Source of the DNA: Kineosporia babensis
Lineage (GTDB): Bacteria; Actinomycetota; Actinomycetes; Actinomycetales; Kineosporiaceae
Assembly (NCBI RefSeq): GCF_021129305.1
Contig: NZ_JAJOMB010000001.1
Coordinates: 434,001-498,000, forward strand
Length of the DNA: 64,000 nucleotides
Direction: 5' to 3'
The notes beneath the pieces are model-generated. The model was not told where the DNA came from. It did no database searches and worked only from the letters and a program-made list of their open reading frames with translations. Position numbers and translations under genes: made by a program. This document shows positions 51,465 through 61,599 of this stretch, one piece after another (the stretch's first letter is position 1; every line of letters starts with the position of its first letter).

Positions 51465-53513
51465 GTGCTCAATCCGGTGCGGCGAGCGCTGCTGGTGCTG
51501 GCAATCTGCAGTTTCGGTCTCGGCACCGGCGAGTACGCCGCCCTGGGCCTGCTTCCGGACATCGCCCGCGACCTGGACATCACCGCCACCCAGGTAGGCA
51601 ACCTGATCTCGGCCTACGCGCTGGGCGTGGTGATCGGGGCGCCGGTGCTGGCCGCGGTCTCGGTCCGGTTCCCCCGCAAGGGCCTGATCATCTCGCTGGT
51701 CCTCGCGCTGGCGGTGGGCAACCTGCTCTCCGCGGCGATGAGCGACTTCTGGAGCCTGCTGGTGATGCGGTTCCTGGCCGGGCTGCCGCACGGCGCGTTC
51801 TTCGGCCTGGCCTCGGTGCAGGCCGCCAACCTGGTGCCGCGTCACCACCGCAGCCAGGCGATGGCGATCGTGTTCGCCGGCCTGACCATCGCCAACGTGA
51901 TCGGGGTGCCGGCGACCACCTACATCGGCCAGAACACCTCCTGGCGGGTGGTCTTCGTGCTGGTCGCGGCGGTCGAGCTGCTCGGCGTGCTGGGAGTGCT
52001 GGCGGCGGTGCCGCGCACCCGGCGGGAGGAGGCCGGGCCCTCGGACCTGCGCAGCGAACTGCGGGCGTTCAAGAACCTGCAGATCTGGCTGGCGCTGGGG
52101 ATCGCGATGGTCGGCTGCGGCGCGATCTTCTCCACCTTCAGCTACATCGCCCCGATGATGACCGAGGTGGCGGGCTACTCCCACGCCAGCATCACGCCCC
52201 TGCTGGTGTTGTTCGGCCTGGGCATGACCTTCGGCAACCTGATCGGCGCCCGGCTGTCGGACCGCTACGAGGTCAGCAAGGTGGTCTACGGCGTGATGAG
52301 CGCCCAGGTGGTGGTGGCCGGCGTCTTCTACTTCTCGGCGGGCAACAAGATCGCCTCGGCGGTGATGATCTTCCTCTTCCCGTTCTGCAACACCATGGCC
52401 TTCCCCGCCCTGCAGAACCGGATCATCAGCATGGCCGGCGGCGCCCCCAACCTGGCCGCCGCGAGCATGCACGCCGCCTTCAACATCGCCAACTCCCTCG
52501 GCGCCTGGCTCGGTGGCCTGACCATCGCCGCGGGCATGGGCTACAACTCGCCGAACCTGGTGGCGGTGGGCCTGGGCGTGGTGGCCGCAGTGATCGCGCT
52601 GTATGCCGCCAGGATGCAGAACTCGCTGGTCCGCAGCGTGGGACCGACGCTGGGCGACGTGCCGCCGGCCAACAACGGAATGCGGCTGCCGACCGGGCGG
52701 ATTCCGGTGGTCGGGATGAACACCAACCCGATCCCGCTGGACGGCTGGTACACCAACACCGGCCAGATCCCGATGGTGCCGTTCAGCACCGGCCAGATCC
52801 CGCAGGTGTCCCAGCGCACCGGCCAGGTTCCGATGGTCCCGTTCAGTACCGGCTCGATCCCGGTGGCCGCCCGCACCGGGCCGCTGCCGGTGGCGCGCCG
52901 GGCCGGGGGCCGGGGACCGGTGACCGGGCAGATCCGGGTCGAGGACCAGCACCCGATCACCGGGCAGTTCTCCGCGATGGACCCGACGCCGGTCCCGACC
53001 TTGGGCCCCAAGGTGAGCCCGCAGCCCCACCCCGCACCAAACCCCCACACGGCGCCGAACCCCAACCCCGCGCCGAACCCGGACCGTCAGCCGAACCCGG
53101 ACCGTCAGCCCAGCCACAGCCATGAGGCCCGGGCAAACAGCCAGATCCGTCCGAACAACGATCCCGGTCAGAGCAACCAGCCCGGTCAGAGCAACAGGCC
53201 CCGGACGAACCCCGAGCCGAACCCCAAACCGTCCCGCTGGCGTCCGATCGCAGCCCCGAGAACCGTCACCGTCGAGGTCCCGAAAGACGAAGAAGACGAA
53301 CCGGACGCCGAACTCCCTCAGAACGCCGAACTACGGCCGAGCACCGAAACACCCCGGGCCGCCGAGGCTCCCCTGAACTGGGACCAAGCCGGCGCGAGCA
53401 AACCGAACCGCCCGCAGCACTCCTCCCCCAGGCACGGCCCGAGGCCTCCCGGCGGTACCGAGCCGGCCACAAAGCCCCAGCCCCCAGGGATCTGGCCACG
53501 TAGTCGCCCCTGA
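51465..53513 (+). CDS. MFS transporter with a long disordered C-terminal tail
   Basis: A 682-residue protein. Residues 1-400 are a 12-helix MFS exporter of the DHA1/AraJ sort, with [19 protein letters not shown] in helix 1 and SVRFPRKG in the 2-3 loop. From about 400 on it is soluble and disordered: first a run of TG(Q/R/S)IP-type units ([37 protein letters not shown]), then Asn/Pro repeats ([17 protein letters not shown]), then an acidic stretch and a Pro-rich end. The transporter part is closely similar to the next gene, which has no tail. AAGGA eight bases upstream picks the GTG at 51465. The substrate is unknown. Confidence 0.9.
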   Translation: MLNPVRRALLVLAICSFGLGTGEYAALGLLPDIARDLDITATQVGNLISAYALGVVIGAPVLAAVSVRFPRKGLIISLVLALAVGNLLSAAMSDFWSLLVMRFLAGLPHGAFFGLASVQAANLVPRHHRSQAMAIVFAGLTIANVIGVPATTYIGQNTSWRVVFVLVAAVELLGVLGVLAAVPRTRREEAGPSDLRSELRAFKNLQIWLALGIAMVGCGAIFSTFSYIAPMMTEVAGYSHASITPLLVLFGLGMTFGNLIGARLSDRYEVSKVVYGVMSAQVVVAGVFYFSAGNKIASAVMIFLFPFCNTMAFPALQNRIISMAGGAPNLAAASMHAAFNIANSLGAWLGGLTIAAGMGYNSPNLVAVGLGVVAAVIALYAARMQNSLVRSVGPTLGDVPPANNGMRLPTGRIPVVGMNTNPIPLDGWYTNTGQIPMVPFSTGQIPQVSQRTGQVPMVPFSTGSIPVAARTGPLPVARRAGGRGPVTGQIRVEDQHPITGQFSAMDPTPVPTLGPKVSPQPHPAPNPHTAPNPNPAPNPDRQPNPDRQPSHSHEARANSQIRPNNDPGQSNQPGQSNRPRTNPEPNPKPSRWRPIAAPRTVTVEVPKDEEDEPDAELPQNAELRPSTETPRAAEAPLNWDQAGASKPNRPQHSSPRHGPRPPGGTEPATKPQPPGIWPRSRP

Positions 53514-53713
53514 ATGCCGGAATACCCGCCTCGGCGACCAGTTGTACTCTGATGGACAGCCAGAGGCGTCCGCATCGTCGGCAGATTCGACGGTTGGGCT
53601 CAATGATGCCGCCCCGCAGATTGTTCCGTATCACCCGATATCGCTCTCCCATAGAGCCGTAACGGGCTACTGCGCCCTGGCCGCCGACAAGCAACGAAAG
53701 GGGCGGCAAAGCC

Positions 53714-54949
53714 GTGTTCACTCCGGTCCGGCGAGCGCTACTGGTTCTGGCGATCTGCAGTTTCGGCCTGGGCACGGGCGAGTTCGTCGCCCTCGGCCTG
53801 CTGCCGGACATCGCCGCCGATCTCGACGTGAGCGTTCCCCAGGCGGGCAACCTGATCTCGGCCTACGCCATCGGCGTGGTCGTCGGCGCCCCGCTGCTGA
53901 CCGCCGCCAGCGTCCGCTTCCCGCGCAAGGGCCTGCTGGTCAGCCTGGTGGTGGCGCTGGCCCTGGGCAACCTGCTCTCGGCGTTCATGCCGGACTTCTG
54001 GAGCCTGCTGGCCATGCGGTTCCTGTCCGGCCTGCCGCACGGCGCGTTCTTCGGGGTGGCCGCGGTGCAGGCCGCCAATCTGGTCGCGCAGAACCGGCGC
54101 AGCCAGGCCATGGCGATCGTGTTCGCCGGCCTGACCATCGCCAACGTGGTCGGCGTGCCGATGACCACCTACATCGGCCAGAACACCTCCTGGCGCCTGG
54201 TGCTCGCCCTGGTCGCGGTGGTCGAGCTGATCGGCGTGCTGGGGGTACTGGCGGCGGTGCCGCGCAGCGAGCGGATCGACCCCAGGTCGCCGGACGCCCC
54301 GCATCTGCGCAAGGAACTGAGCGCGTTCAAGAACAAGCAGATCTGGCTCTCGCTCGGGGTGGCCACCATCGGCGGCGGCGCCACCTTCGCCACCTTCAGC
54401 TACATCGCCCCGATGATGACCGAGGTGGCCGGGTATGCCGAGTCCAGCATCACGCCCCTGCTGGTGCTGTTCGGCCTGGGCATGACCTTCGGCAACCTGA
54501 TTGGGGCCCGGCTGTCGGACCGCTACGACAGCACGCCGGTGATCTACAGCGCGATGGCGGCCAACGTGGTGGTGGCCGGCGTGTTCTACTTCGCCTCGGG
54601 CAACAAGATCGCCTCGGCCGTCCTGATCTTCCTCTTCCCGTTCTGCAACACCATGGCCTTCCCCGCGCTGCAGAACCGGATCATCAGCATGGCCGGCGGT
54701 GCCCCCAACCTGGCCGCCGCGAGCATGCACGCCGCCTTCAACATCGCCAACTCCCTCGGCGCCTGGCTGGGCGGTCTGACCATCGCCGCGGGCTACGGCT
54801 ACAACTCGCCCAACCTGGTGGCTGTCGGCCTCGGTCTCCTCGGGGTGATGATCGCGGTGTACGCGGGGCAGACCCAGGGCTCGAGCGTCCGGGTGGTCCG
54901 CACCACCACGATCGGCGGGCGTAGTGCGGAAGAAGCACTGCATCGCTGA
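53714..54949 (+). CDS. MFS transporter, tandem paralogue
   Basis: A 411-residue MFS exporter of normal length, aligned along its whole length with the first 400 residues of the gene before it: [29 protein letters not shown]-like [17 protein letters not shown], and [19 protein letters not shown]. Over about 52368-52515 versus 54628-54775 the DNA differs at only about two sites, more alike than the rest, pointing to gene conversion or strong constraint. GTG start at 53714 with AAAGGGG upstream. The substrate is unknown. Confidence 0.93.
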   Translation: MFTPVRRALLVLAICSFGLGTGEFVALGLLPDIAADLDVSVPQAGNLISAYAIGVVVGAPLLTAASVRFPRKGLLVSLVVALALGNLLSAFMPDFWSLLAMRFLSGLPHGAFFGVAAVQAANLVAQNRRSQAMAIVFAGLTIANVVGVPMTTYIGQNTSWRLVLALVAVVELIGVLGVLAAVPRSERIDPRSPDAPHLRKELSAFKNKQIWLSLGVATIGGGATFATFSYIAPMMTEVAGYAESSITPLLVLFGLGMTFGNLIGARLSDRYDSTPVIYSAMAANVVVAGVFYFASGNKIASAVLIFLFPFCNTMAFPALQNRIISMAGGAPNLAAASMHAAFNIANSLGAWLGGLTIAAGYGYNSPNLVAVGLGLLGVMIAVYAGQTQGSSVRVVRTTTIGGRSAEEALHR

Positions 54950-54957
54950 CGCAAGCT

Positions 54958-55009
54958 CAAACCGAATGTGGGACGTCCTTGGTCACCGGGGGCGTCCCAC
55001 TCGCGTTTG
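54958..55009. terminator. Terminator-like hairpin after the MFS pair
   Basis: GTGGGACG (54968-54975) pairs with CGTCCCAC (54993-55000), and CAAAC (54958-54962) with GTTTG (55005-55009). It starts 9 bp after the stop codon and shares its sequence pattern with the hairpins at 22355 and 43964. Confidence 0.75.
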
Positions 55010-55391
55010 CGTTCATGATCACGAACGCCGGGGCGATGCTTGAGTTTTCATGCATCGCGGCCGATTCGTACCAATAGAACCATTTGCAGCACTGCCCGCT
55101 CGCTGCACTCCGGTCGACAAGCCGTGGATGTGGCGAAGAAACCCGTTCGCGGGCCCGGTTTTGGCGGACGATGCGCCCCTGGACGGGCAGAATTACCTAG
55201 TAGGCCGAACGGGTGAACAGCCTCACTACTCGTGATCGGCCGAGTGAGCTGCGTAGCTTGGGCCTGCCTTGAGGTCTGGACAACTACAACTCTGAGTGCA
55301 CTACCCTGTTCCGATGGTGACATTGGTATCGTTCCGTGACGAACGATCCGCGCACCGCAACGGCCAGGTCCAATTCTCGTCACGGGGGGAT
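55010..55391. other. Intergenic region upstream of the sigma-factor operon
   Basis: About 380 bp without a convincing gene; a frame from 55296 runs into the anti-sigma gene but its first 32 codons look non-coding. The sigF operon promoter should be here. I could not place a SigB-type promoter with certainty. Confidence 0.35.
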
Positions 55392-55844
55392 GTGAGCACG
55401 ATTCGCGGCAGGCAACGCTCCGACCTGTTCGACCGCAACGAGCAGGCCGACGTGCCCGGGCGCCGGCCCGACGTGGTGGATCTACGGGTACCGGCCGACC
55501 CCGCTTATCTGGCCGTGGTCCGTACTGCTGCCGCCGGTCTCGGCACCCGGCTGGACCTGACCCTCGACGAGATCGAGGATCTGCGGATCGCCGTGGACGA
55601 GGCCTGTTCCCTGCTGCTGGGCGGCCGGTCCCATCCGGGCCGCACCCTGGAGGCGGCCTTCGAGGTCGGCCTGATCGGCAGCCAGCACCTGTCCGTCACC
55701 ATCTCCGGGCCGGTCGCCGACCTGCCCCGGGAGGCCAGCTTCTCCTGGTCGGTGCTGCGGGCCCTGGCCGGTGACGTGATCACCGGGGGCACCAGCACGG
55801 GCGCCTGGATCAAGCTCAGCGTGCCGGGGCGGGCCGAACGGTGA
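55392..55844 (+). CDS. Anti-sigma factor (RsbW-like ATPase domain)
   Basis: A 150-residue GHKL-type protein: VDLRVPADPAYLAVVRTAAA, then LTLDEIEDLRIAVDEACSLL, the N-box-like block of serine-kinase anti-sigma factors, and FSWSVLRALAGDVIT. The C-terminal ATP-lid motif is weak, so kinase activity is uncertain. The GTG at 55392 follows GGGGGGA with tight spacing; longer frames start from poor contexts. It overlaps the sigma gene by GTGA (55841-55844), so sigma and its antagonist are made together. No anti-anti-sigma gene is nearby. Confidence 0.85.
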   Translation: MSTIRGRQRSDLFDRNEQADVPGRRPDVVDLRVPADPAYLAVVRTAAAGLGTRLDLTLDEIEDLRIAVDEACSLLLGGRSHPGRTLEAAFEVGLIGSQHLSVTISGPVADLPREASFSWSVLRALAGDVITGGTSTGAWIKLSVPGRAER

Positions 55845-56758
55845 GCCTCAAACCCGACGCTGACGCCCGTCTGCACGTTCTGCCCCGCAGCCAGCCCGAG
55901 ATCGTCCGCCGGGTGGAACCCGAGCCGCGCGAGCATCCGGAGCCGGCGCCCCCGCCCGACCTCATCGACCTCGACGAAGAAGAGGATGACGACGAGGACG
56001 ACGTACGGGACGATCCGGACGCCGCCCTGGCGATCAGTGATCCGGATCTGCACCGGCTGGCCTCGATGTCGCCGGCCCACCCGCAGTACCAGCAGTTGCG
56101 CCGCACGGTGATCGAGGCCCACCTCCCCCTGGTCCACCACCTCGCCCAACGCTTCAAAGGCCGCGGCGAACCCTACGACGACCTCGTCCAAGTCGGCACC
56201 ATCGGCCTCCTACACGCCGTCGACCGCTTCGACCCCCACCGCGGAGCCTTCGCCGCCTTCGCCGTACCCACCATCGTCGGCGAAATCCGCCGCCACTTCC
56301 GCGACCGCGGCTGGGCCATGCGCATCCCCCGCCGCATCCAGGACCTCGGCCGCCGCGTCTCCGAAGCCCGCGAAACCCTCACCCACACCCTCGACCGCTC
56401 CCCCACGGTGCGCGAGATCGCCCAGCACCTGGACGTGGACGCGGATCTGGTGCTGGAGGCGCTGGAGACGGCGAGCGCGTACATCACGGTGCCGCTGCAG
56501 ACCACGTCCGACGAGTCCGACCGGATCGGCAAGACTTTCGAGGACGCCGGGCTGGAGCTGGTGGAGCAGCGCGAGACGTTGCGCCCGCTGCTGGCCCGCC
56601 TGCCGGTGCGCGAACGCCGCATCCTGGAGCTGCGTTTCGGCAAGGGCATGTCCCAGTCGCAGATCGCGGCCGAGGTCGGGGTGTCGCAGATGCACGTGTC
56701 GCGGCTGCTGACCAAGAGCCTGAACATCCTGAGAAGTGGTCTCACACAGGAACTCTGA
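55841..56758 (+). CDS. SigF/SigB-family RNA polymerase sigma factor
   Basis: A 305-residue group 3 sigma factor. A disordered acidic N-terminus of about 70 residues (DLIDLDEEEDDDEDDV) is followed by region 2 (HHLAQRFKGRGEPYDDLVQV, GTIGLLHAVDRFDP, AFAVPTIVGEIRRHFRDRGW), region 3 (RSPTVREIAQHLDVD) and region 4 with HTH (LRFGKGMSQSQIAAEVGVSQ, MHVSRLLTKSL). It would direct a general-stress or late-growth regulon and be held by the co-translated anti-sigma factor. Codons for residues about 94-187 (56119-56406) differ sharply from the rest of the gene (CTC, GTC, GAA, CAA in place of CTG, GTG, GAG, CAG), suggesting a recombined segment. Confidence 0.95.
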   Translation: MSLKPDADARLHVLPRSQPEIVRRVEPEPREHPEPAPPPDLIDLDEEEDDDEDDVRDDPDAALAISDPDLHRLASMSPAHPQYQQLRRTVIEAHLPLVHHLAQRFKGRGEPYDDLVQVGTIGLLHAVDRFDPHRGAFAAFAVPTIVGEIRRHFRDRGWAMRIPRRIQDLGRRVSEARETLTHTLDRSPTVREIAQHLDVDADLVLEALETASAYITVPLQTTSDESDRIGKTFEDAGLELVEQRETLRPLLARLPVRERRILELRFGKGMSQSQIAAEVGVSQMHVSRLLTKSLNILRSGLTQEL

Positions 56759-56767
56759 GGAACCCAG

Positions 56768-57244
56768 ATGCAAGCCGGACAGATCATCCGCGACGCCGAC
56801 GGGGTGCGGCTCGTGTTCACCCGGGACTTTGCGGTGGCCGTCGAGCGGCTCTGGCAGGTGCTGACCGATCCGGAGCTCACGGCCCGCTGGATCGGCCGCT
56901 GGGCCGGGGATCCGGCCAGTGGCGAGGTGCAGCTGTGGATGTCGGCCGAGGAAGGCACTCCGGCCGCCACGGTGACGATCGGGGTCTGCGAGGCGCCGAG
57001 CGTGCTGGCCGTGACCACCTCGGCCGACGGCAGCGACTGGCCCCTGCGGCTGGCGCTGAGCGCGGGCGACGACACCAGCAGCACCCTGACCTTCACCCAC
57101 GAGCTCACCGAGCCGGTGGACGTGACCAGCATCGGCCCGGGCTGGGAGTTCTACCTCGACCGCCTCGCCGCCGTGCTGAACGGCGACGAGGTTCCGGACG
57201 ACTTCGAGAAGTACTACCCGGTGCGAGCTTCCGCCTACGCTTAG
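56768..57244 (+). CDS. SRPBCC (AHSA1/START-like) domain protein
   Basis: A 158-residue single-domain protein: FTRDFAVAVERLWQVLTDPE, ARWIGRWAGDPASGEVQLWM, LTFTHELTEPVDV and GPGWEFYLDRLAAVLNG. This is the AHSA1-type helix-grip pattern, which makes a hydrophobic pocket; ligand and function are unknown. It starts 9 bp after the sigma-factor stop with GAGGAACCC upstream, so it is probably in the same transcript and could be part of the stress response. The convergent purA ends 8 bp away. Confidence 0.9.
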   Translation: MQAGQIIRDADGVRLVFTRDFAVAVERLWQVLTDPELTARWIGRWAGDPASGEVQLWMSAEEGTPAATVTIGVCEAPSVLAVTTSADGSDWPLRLALSAGDDTSSTLTFTHELTEPVDVTSIGPGWEFYLDRLAAVLNGDEVPDDFEKYYPVRASAYA

Positions 57245-57252
57245 GCGCAGGC

Positions 57253-58542
<1,290 letters not shown>

Positions 58543-58606
58543 CTACCGGGCTCCTTAGCTCACCCCTGGGTGTGGGGTCCGGTGGTTGATGCTACCGCGA
58601 CCGGGC

Positions 58607-59620
58607 TCACAGGTGTTTCAGCAGGGTCTCGGCCAGCCCGTTGCCGGACATCCAGGCCTGCTCCACCCGGGAACGCGGCCCCCAGGCGTCACCGCAGACC
58701 CCGATCAGCCCGCTGCTGTCCCCGGTGCCGTGCAACCCGAACGGCTCGAGGTGGGTGCGGGCCGGAGCAGCGAACGACCAGCGGTGGATCCGGGCCCACT
58801 CGGCCTGCGGGGTGGGCTCGGCGCCGAGCACCCGGCCCAGCTCGGCCAGCATCGGCTCGATCCCCGAGCTGGGGTTCTTCAGCCGGGGCCGGGCGAAGTC
58901 GCTGGTGCTGTGGGCCACCAGCAGCGGCACCCCGTCGGCGTGGCTGCGACCGCTGTCGGCGATCCAGGTGAGCACGTCGGAGTGGTTCACGAACACCCCG
59001 TCGAACTCCGGCCACCAACGACCGGACCAGGGCGCCCACAGCGTGAGCACCGGGTGCTGACCGGAGCCGCTCACCCCAAGCCCGCTCGCCACCGAAGCCG
59101 GCAGCAGGCGCTCGGCCTGCGGATCGGGCATCGCCAGCACCACGGCCGCCACCGGTTCCCCGTCCACCGTGGGCCGGCCGTTCTCCAGCCCGACCGACTC
59201 GACCAGGTGCGCCGTCTCCACCCGTAGTCCCTGGGCCAGGTTCTCGACCAGGCCGCGCAGGCCTCCGGCCCCGGGCACGGTGGACCAGCGCTGCATCCCG
59301 TGGCTCTCAGGGCGCAGCCCCGCCTCGTCCAGGACCGAGAACTTGTCCGTCCAGGGCTGGGCCAGCCCGGCGTGCTGCCAGGCGGCCACCACGTGGGCGA
59401 ACAGCGACTCGCGCACGGTGAAGTAGGGCGCCCCGATGTCCACCGCGTGCCCGACCGACAACGACGACACCGGGCCGACGTACTCGGTCTTCACCGCCAT
59501 CCGGCCGCCGATCCGGCGGCCGCGTTCGTAGATCCGGACCCGTACTCCGGCGTCGTGCAGGCGGCGGGCGCAGGCGACCCCGGCGATCCCCCCGCCCACC
59601 ACGACGACGGTGCGGGACAA
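58607..59620 (-). CDS. Renalase-like NAD(P)/FAD-dependent oxidoreductase
   Basis: A 337-residue flavoprotein: FAD-binding VVVVGGGIAGVACARRLHDA at the very front, RGRRIGGRM and AVDIGAPYFTVR, then a C-terminal GDSSGLIGVCGDAWGPRSRV, EQAWMSGNGLAETLL. The pattern matches bacterial renalase-type oxidases, which in bacteria clear unusable dihydro-NAD(P) isomers. The only start that keeps the dinucleotide fold intact is a TTG at 59620, 5 bp after the DUF3151 stop, so translation is probably coupled to that gene. The start assignment is less certain than the function. Confidence 0.85.
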   Translation of the reverse strand: MSRTVVVVGGGIAGVACARRLHDAGVRVRIYERGRRIGGRMAVKTEYVGPVSSLSVGHAVDIGAPYFTVRESLFAHVVAAWQHAGLAQPWTDKFSVLDEAGLRPESHGMQRWSTVPGAGGLRGLVENLAQGLRVETAHLVESVGLENGRPTVDGEPVAAVVLAMPDPQAERLLPASVASGLGVSGSGQHPVLTLWAPWSGRWWPEFDGVFVNHSDVLTWIADSGRSHADGVPLLVAHSTSDFARPRLKNPSSGIEPMLAELGRVLGAEPTPQAEWARIHRWSFAAPARTHLEPFGLHGTGDSSGLIGVCGDAWGPRSRVEQAWMSGNGLAETLLKHL

Positions 59621-59625
59621 AGGGC

Positions 59626-60063
59626 TCAGCGCTGGACCGCCCAGCTCAGCACGTTGAGTGCGGAGGCGGCCTCCGGGTCGCAGTCGGCCACGAACTTGGC
59701 GATCCGCTCGCGCTCCTCGTCCTCGCCGATCGCGGCGGCGGAACGGCCGAGCGCAGCCAGCGCCCGCAGGAAGCCCTGGTTGGGCAGGTGCGACCACGGC
59801 ACCGGGCCATGGCCCTTCCAGCCGTTGCGGCGCAGGGCGTCCAGACCACGGTGGTAACCGGTGCGGGCGTAGGCGTAGGCCTCGATGTCGTTGCCCGCCT
59901 CCAGCGCCCGCTCGGCCAGTGCGGCCCAGGCCAGGCACTGCGCCGGGTTGGCGGCGGCCACGTTCTCCAGCGGGGCCCCGGCGGCGATCGCGTCCCGGGA
60001 GACGGAGTCGTCCGGCAGCAGGGTCGGCGGCGGGGAGTTGAGCAGGTTCTGATGCGTGGTCAC
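59626..60063 (-). CDS. DUF3151 domain-containing protein
   Basis: A 145-residue helical protein with the DUF3151 blocks CLAWAALAERALEAGNDIEA, YAYARTGYHRGLDALRRNGW, GHGPVPWSHLPNQGFLRAL and NVLSWAVQR at the end. The function is unknown. It is found next to class II aldolase in many actinobacteria, as here (103 bp downstream of fba). The GTG at 60063 is inferred from where homology begins; no strong ribosome site is visible. Confidence 0.9.
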   Translation of the reverse strand: MTTHQNLLNSPPPTLLPDDSVSRDAIAAGAPLENVAAANPAQCLAWAALAERALEAGNDIEAYAYARTGYHRGLDALRRNGWKGHGPVPWSHLPNQGFLRALAALGRSAAAIGEDEERERIAKFVADCDPEAASALNVLSWAVQR

Positions 60064-60166
60064 GGGCTCAGTCTGCCTCAGCCGGAGGCTGAGACGCTCG
60101 TCCGGAAAACCCGCCACGCACGAAACCGGCGTGGCCCGAAACCCCGGGCCACGCCGTCCCCAGTTG

Positions 60167-61189
60167 TTACTTGATCTTCGTGCCCGCGCTGCGCAGCGCC
60201 TCGCAGGCCTCCTGGACCCGGGCGGCCAGACCGGCCTCGGCCAGCTTGCCCCAGGCCCGCGGGTCGTACTGCTTCTTGTTGCCGACCTCGCCGTCGATCT
60301 TCAGCACCCCGTCGTAGTTGCGGAACATGTGCTCCACCACCGGGCGGGTGAACGCGTACTGGGTGTCGGTGTCCACGTTCATCTTGATCACCCCGAAGTC
60401 GACCGCGGCCGAGATCTCCTCCGGCAGCGAGCCCGATCCACCGTGGAAGACCAGGTCGAACGGCTTGTCCTGGCCGTAGGCGACGCCGATCTCGTCCTGG
60501 ATCTGCTTGAGGATCTCGGGACGCAGCTTGACGTTGCCCGGCTTGTACACGCCGTGCACGTTGCCGAACGTGAGAGCCGTCAGGTACCGGCCCTTTTCGC
60601 CGAGACCGAGAGCCTCGACGGTGGCCTTGGCGTCGGCCACCGTGGTGTACAGCTTGTCGTTGATCTCGTTGGCGACGCCGTCCTCCTCGCCGCCGACCAC
60701 GCCGATCTCCACCTCGAGCACGATCTTCGCCGCCGCGGTGAGCTCCAGCAGTTCCGCGGCGATCTTCAGGTTCTCGTCCAGCGGCACCGCCGAGCCGTCC
60801 CACATGTGCGACTGGAACAGCGGGTTCTCGCCCCGGGCAACCCTTTCCGCGCTGATCGCCAGCAGCGGGCGGACGTAGCCCTCGAGCTTGTCCTTCGGGC
60901 AGTGATCGGTGTGCAGGGCGATGTTGACGTCGTAGTTCTTGGCCACCTCGTGCGCGTACTGGGCCAGGGCGACCGCGCCGGTGATCATGTTCTTGACGGT
61001 CGGGCCGGACGCGTACTCGGCGCCCCCGGTGGAGATCTGCACAATGCCGTCACTGCCCGCCTCGGCGAAACCCCGGATCGCGGCGTTCAGCGTCTGGGAG
61101 GACGTGACATTGATGGCGGGGTATGCGAACGACCCGGCCTTGGCCCGGTCGAGCATCTCCGCGTAGACCTCAGGGGTTGCAATCGGCAT
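60167..61189 (-). CDS. fba: Class II fructose-bisphosphate aldolase
   Basis: A 340-residue zinc enzyme of glycolysis and gluconeogenesis that splits or makes fructose 1,6-bisphosphate. Blocks are SFAYPAINVTSSQTLNAAIR, ALHTDHCPKDK (catalytic Asp and a zinc His), LEVEIGVVGGEEDGV, TFGNVHGVYKPGNV (zinc His), DLVFHGGSGS and VIKMNVDTDTQYAF. AGGAG 8-12 bases before the ATG at 61189 fixes the start. The upstream region carries two identical decamer palindromes. Confidence 0.97.
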   Translation of the reverse strand: MPIATPEVYAEMLDRAKAGSFAYPAINVTSSQTLNAAIRGFAEAGSDGIVQISTGGAEYASGPTVKNMITGAVALAQYAHEVAKNYDVNIALHTDHCPKDKLEGYVRPLLAISAERVARGENPLFQSHMWDGSAVPLDENLKIAAELLELTAAAKIVLEVEIGVVGGEEDGVANEINDKLYTTVADAKATVEALGLGEKGRYLTALTFGNVHGVYKPGNVKLRPEILKQIQDEIGVAYGQDKPFDLVFHGGSGSLPEEISAAVDFGVIKMNVDTDTQYAFTRPVVEHMFRNYDGVLKIDGEVGNKKQYDPRAWGKLAEAGLAARVQEACEALRSAGTKIK

Positions 61190-61599
61190 CTGCCTGCTCC
61201 TGTGCGGTTCGTCGCGTGCGTCTTCTTCGTGCATGCCACCCACCGCAACCGCACCCGCACCGCATCCGGTCGGGCGACGGCCCTTCCGGCGGGCTCTGCG
61301 TCGCTCTCGCTACGCCGATCCTTGCACGTAACGCCCGTCCGGTCTCGCCCTCCAAGCCGTCCAAGAGCCTCGAATTCCTAGGCAGAGGTGCCCTTTTACA
61401 TAGGACGGTGTCACTGTCCAACGACTCTGGACAGGAATCGCCGAACGGTCGTGTCCAAGTTGTCCGGACAAGTGCTGTGATCCAGGTGACCTGCGTGATC
61501 GACACGACGTCCGCAGCTCTGGTGCGGCGCGCGTTCAGTGGTTCTGAACCTGTCCGGACAGCGTGACCGACGCAACTACGTGTTCTAGGTCAAACGTCG
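61190..61599. promoter_or_regulatory. fba upstream region with two TGTCCGGACA palindromes
   Basis: This 410-bp gap between fba (minus) and the end of a response regulator (minus) contains TTGTCCGGACAA at 61460-61471 and CTGTCCGGACAG at 61550-61561, each a perfect 12-bp palindrome, plus the looser CTGTCC/GGACAG pair at 61414-61434. They look like binding sites for a dimeric regulator. A -10-like TATGTA can be read on the minus strand near 61400. Confidence 0.55.

Noticed and set aside
51432-53123. 563-codon minus-strand frame opposite the first MFS gene
   Set aside because: Antisense to a well-supported transporter; its His/Arg/Gly-rich sequence has no recognisable domain.
55050-55235. 61-codon frame after the MFS pair
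   Set aside because: No ribosome site, atypical codon use and no similarity that I recognise.
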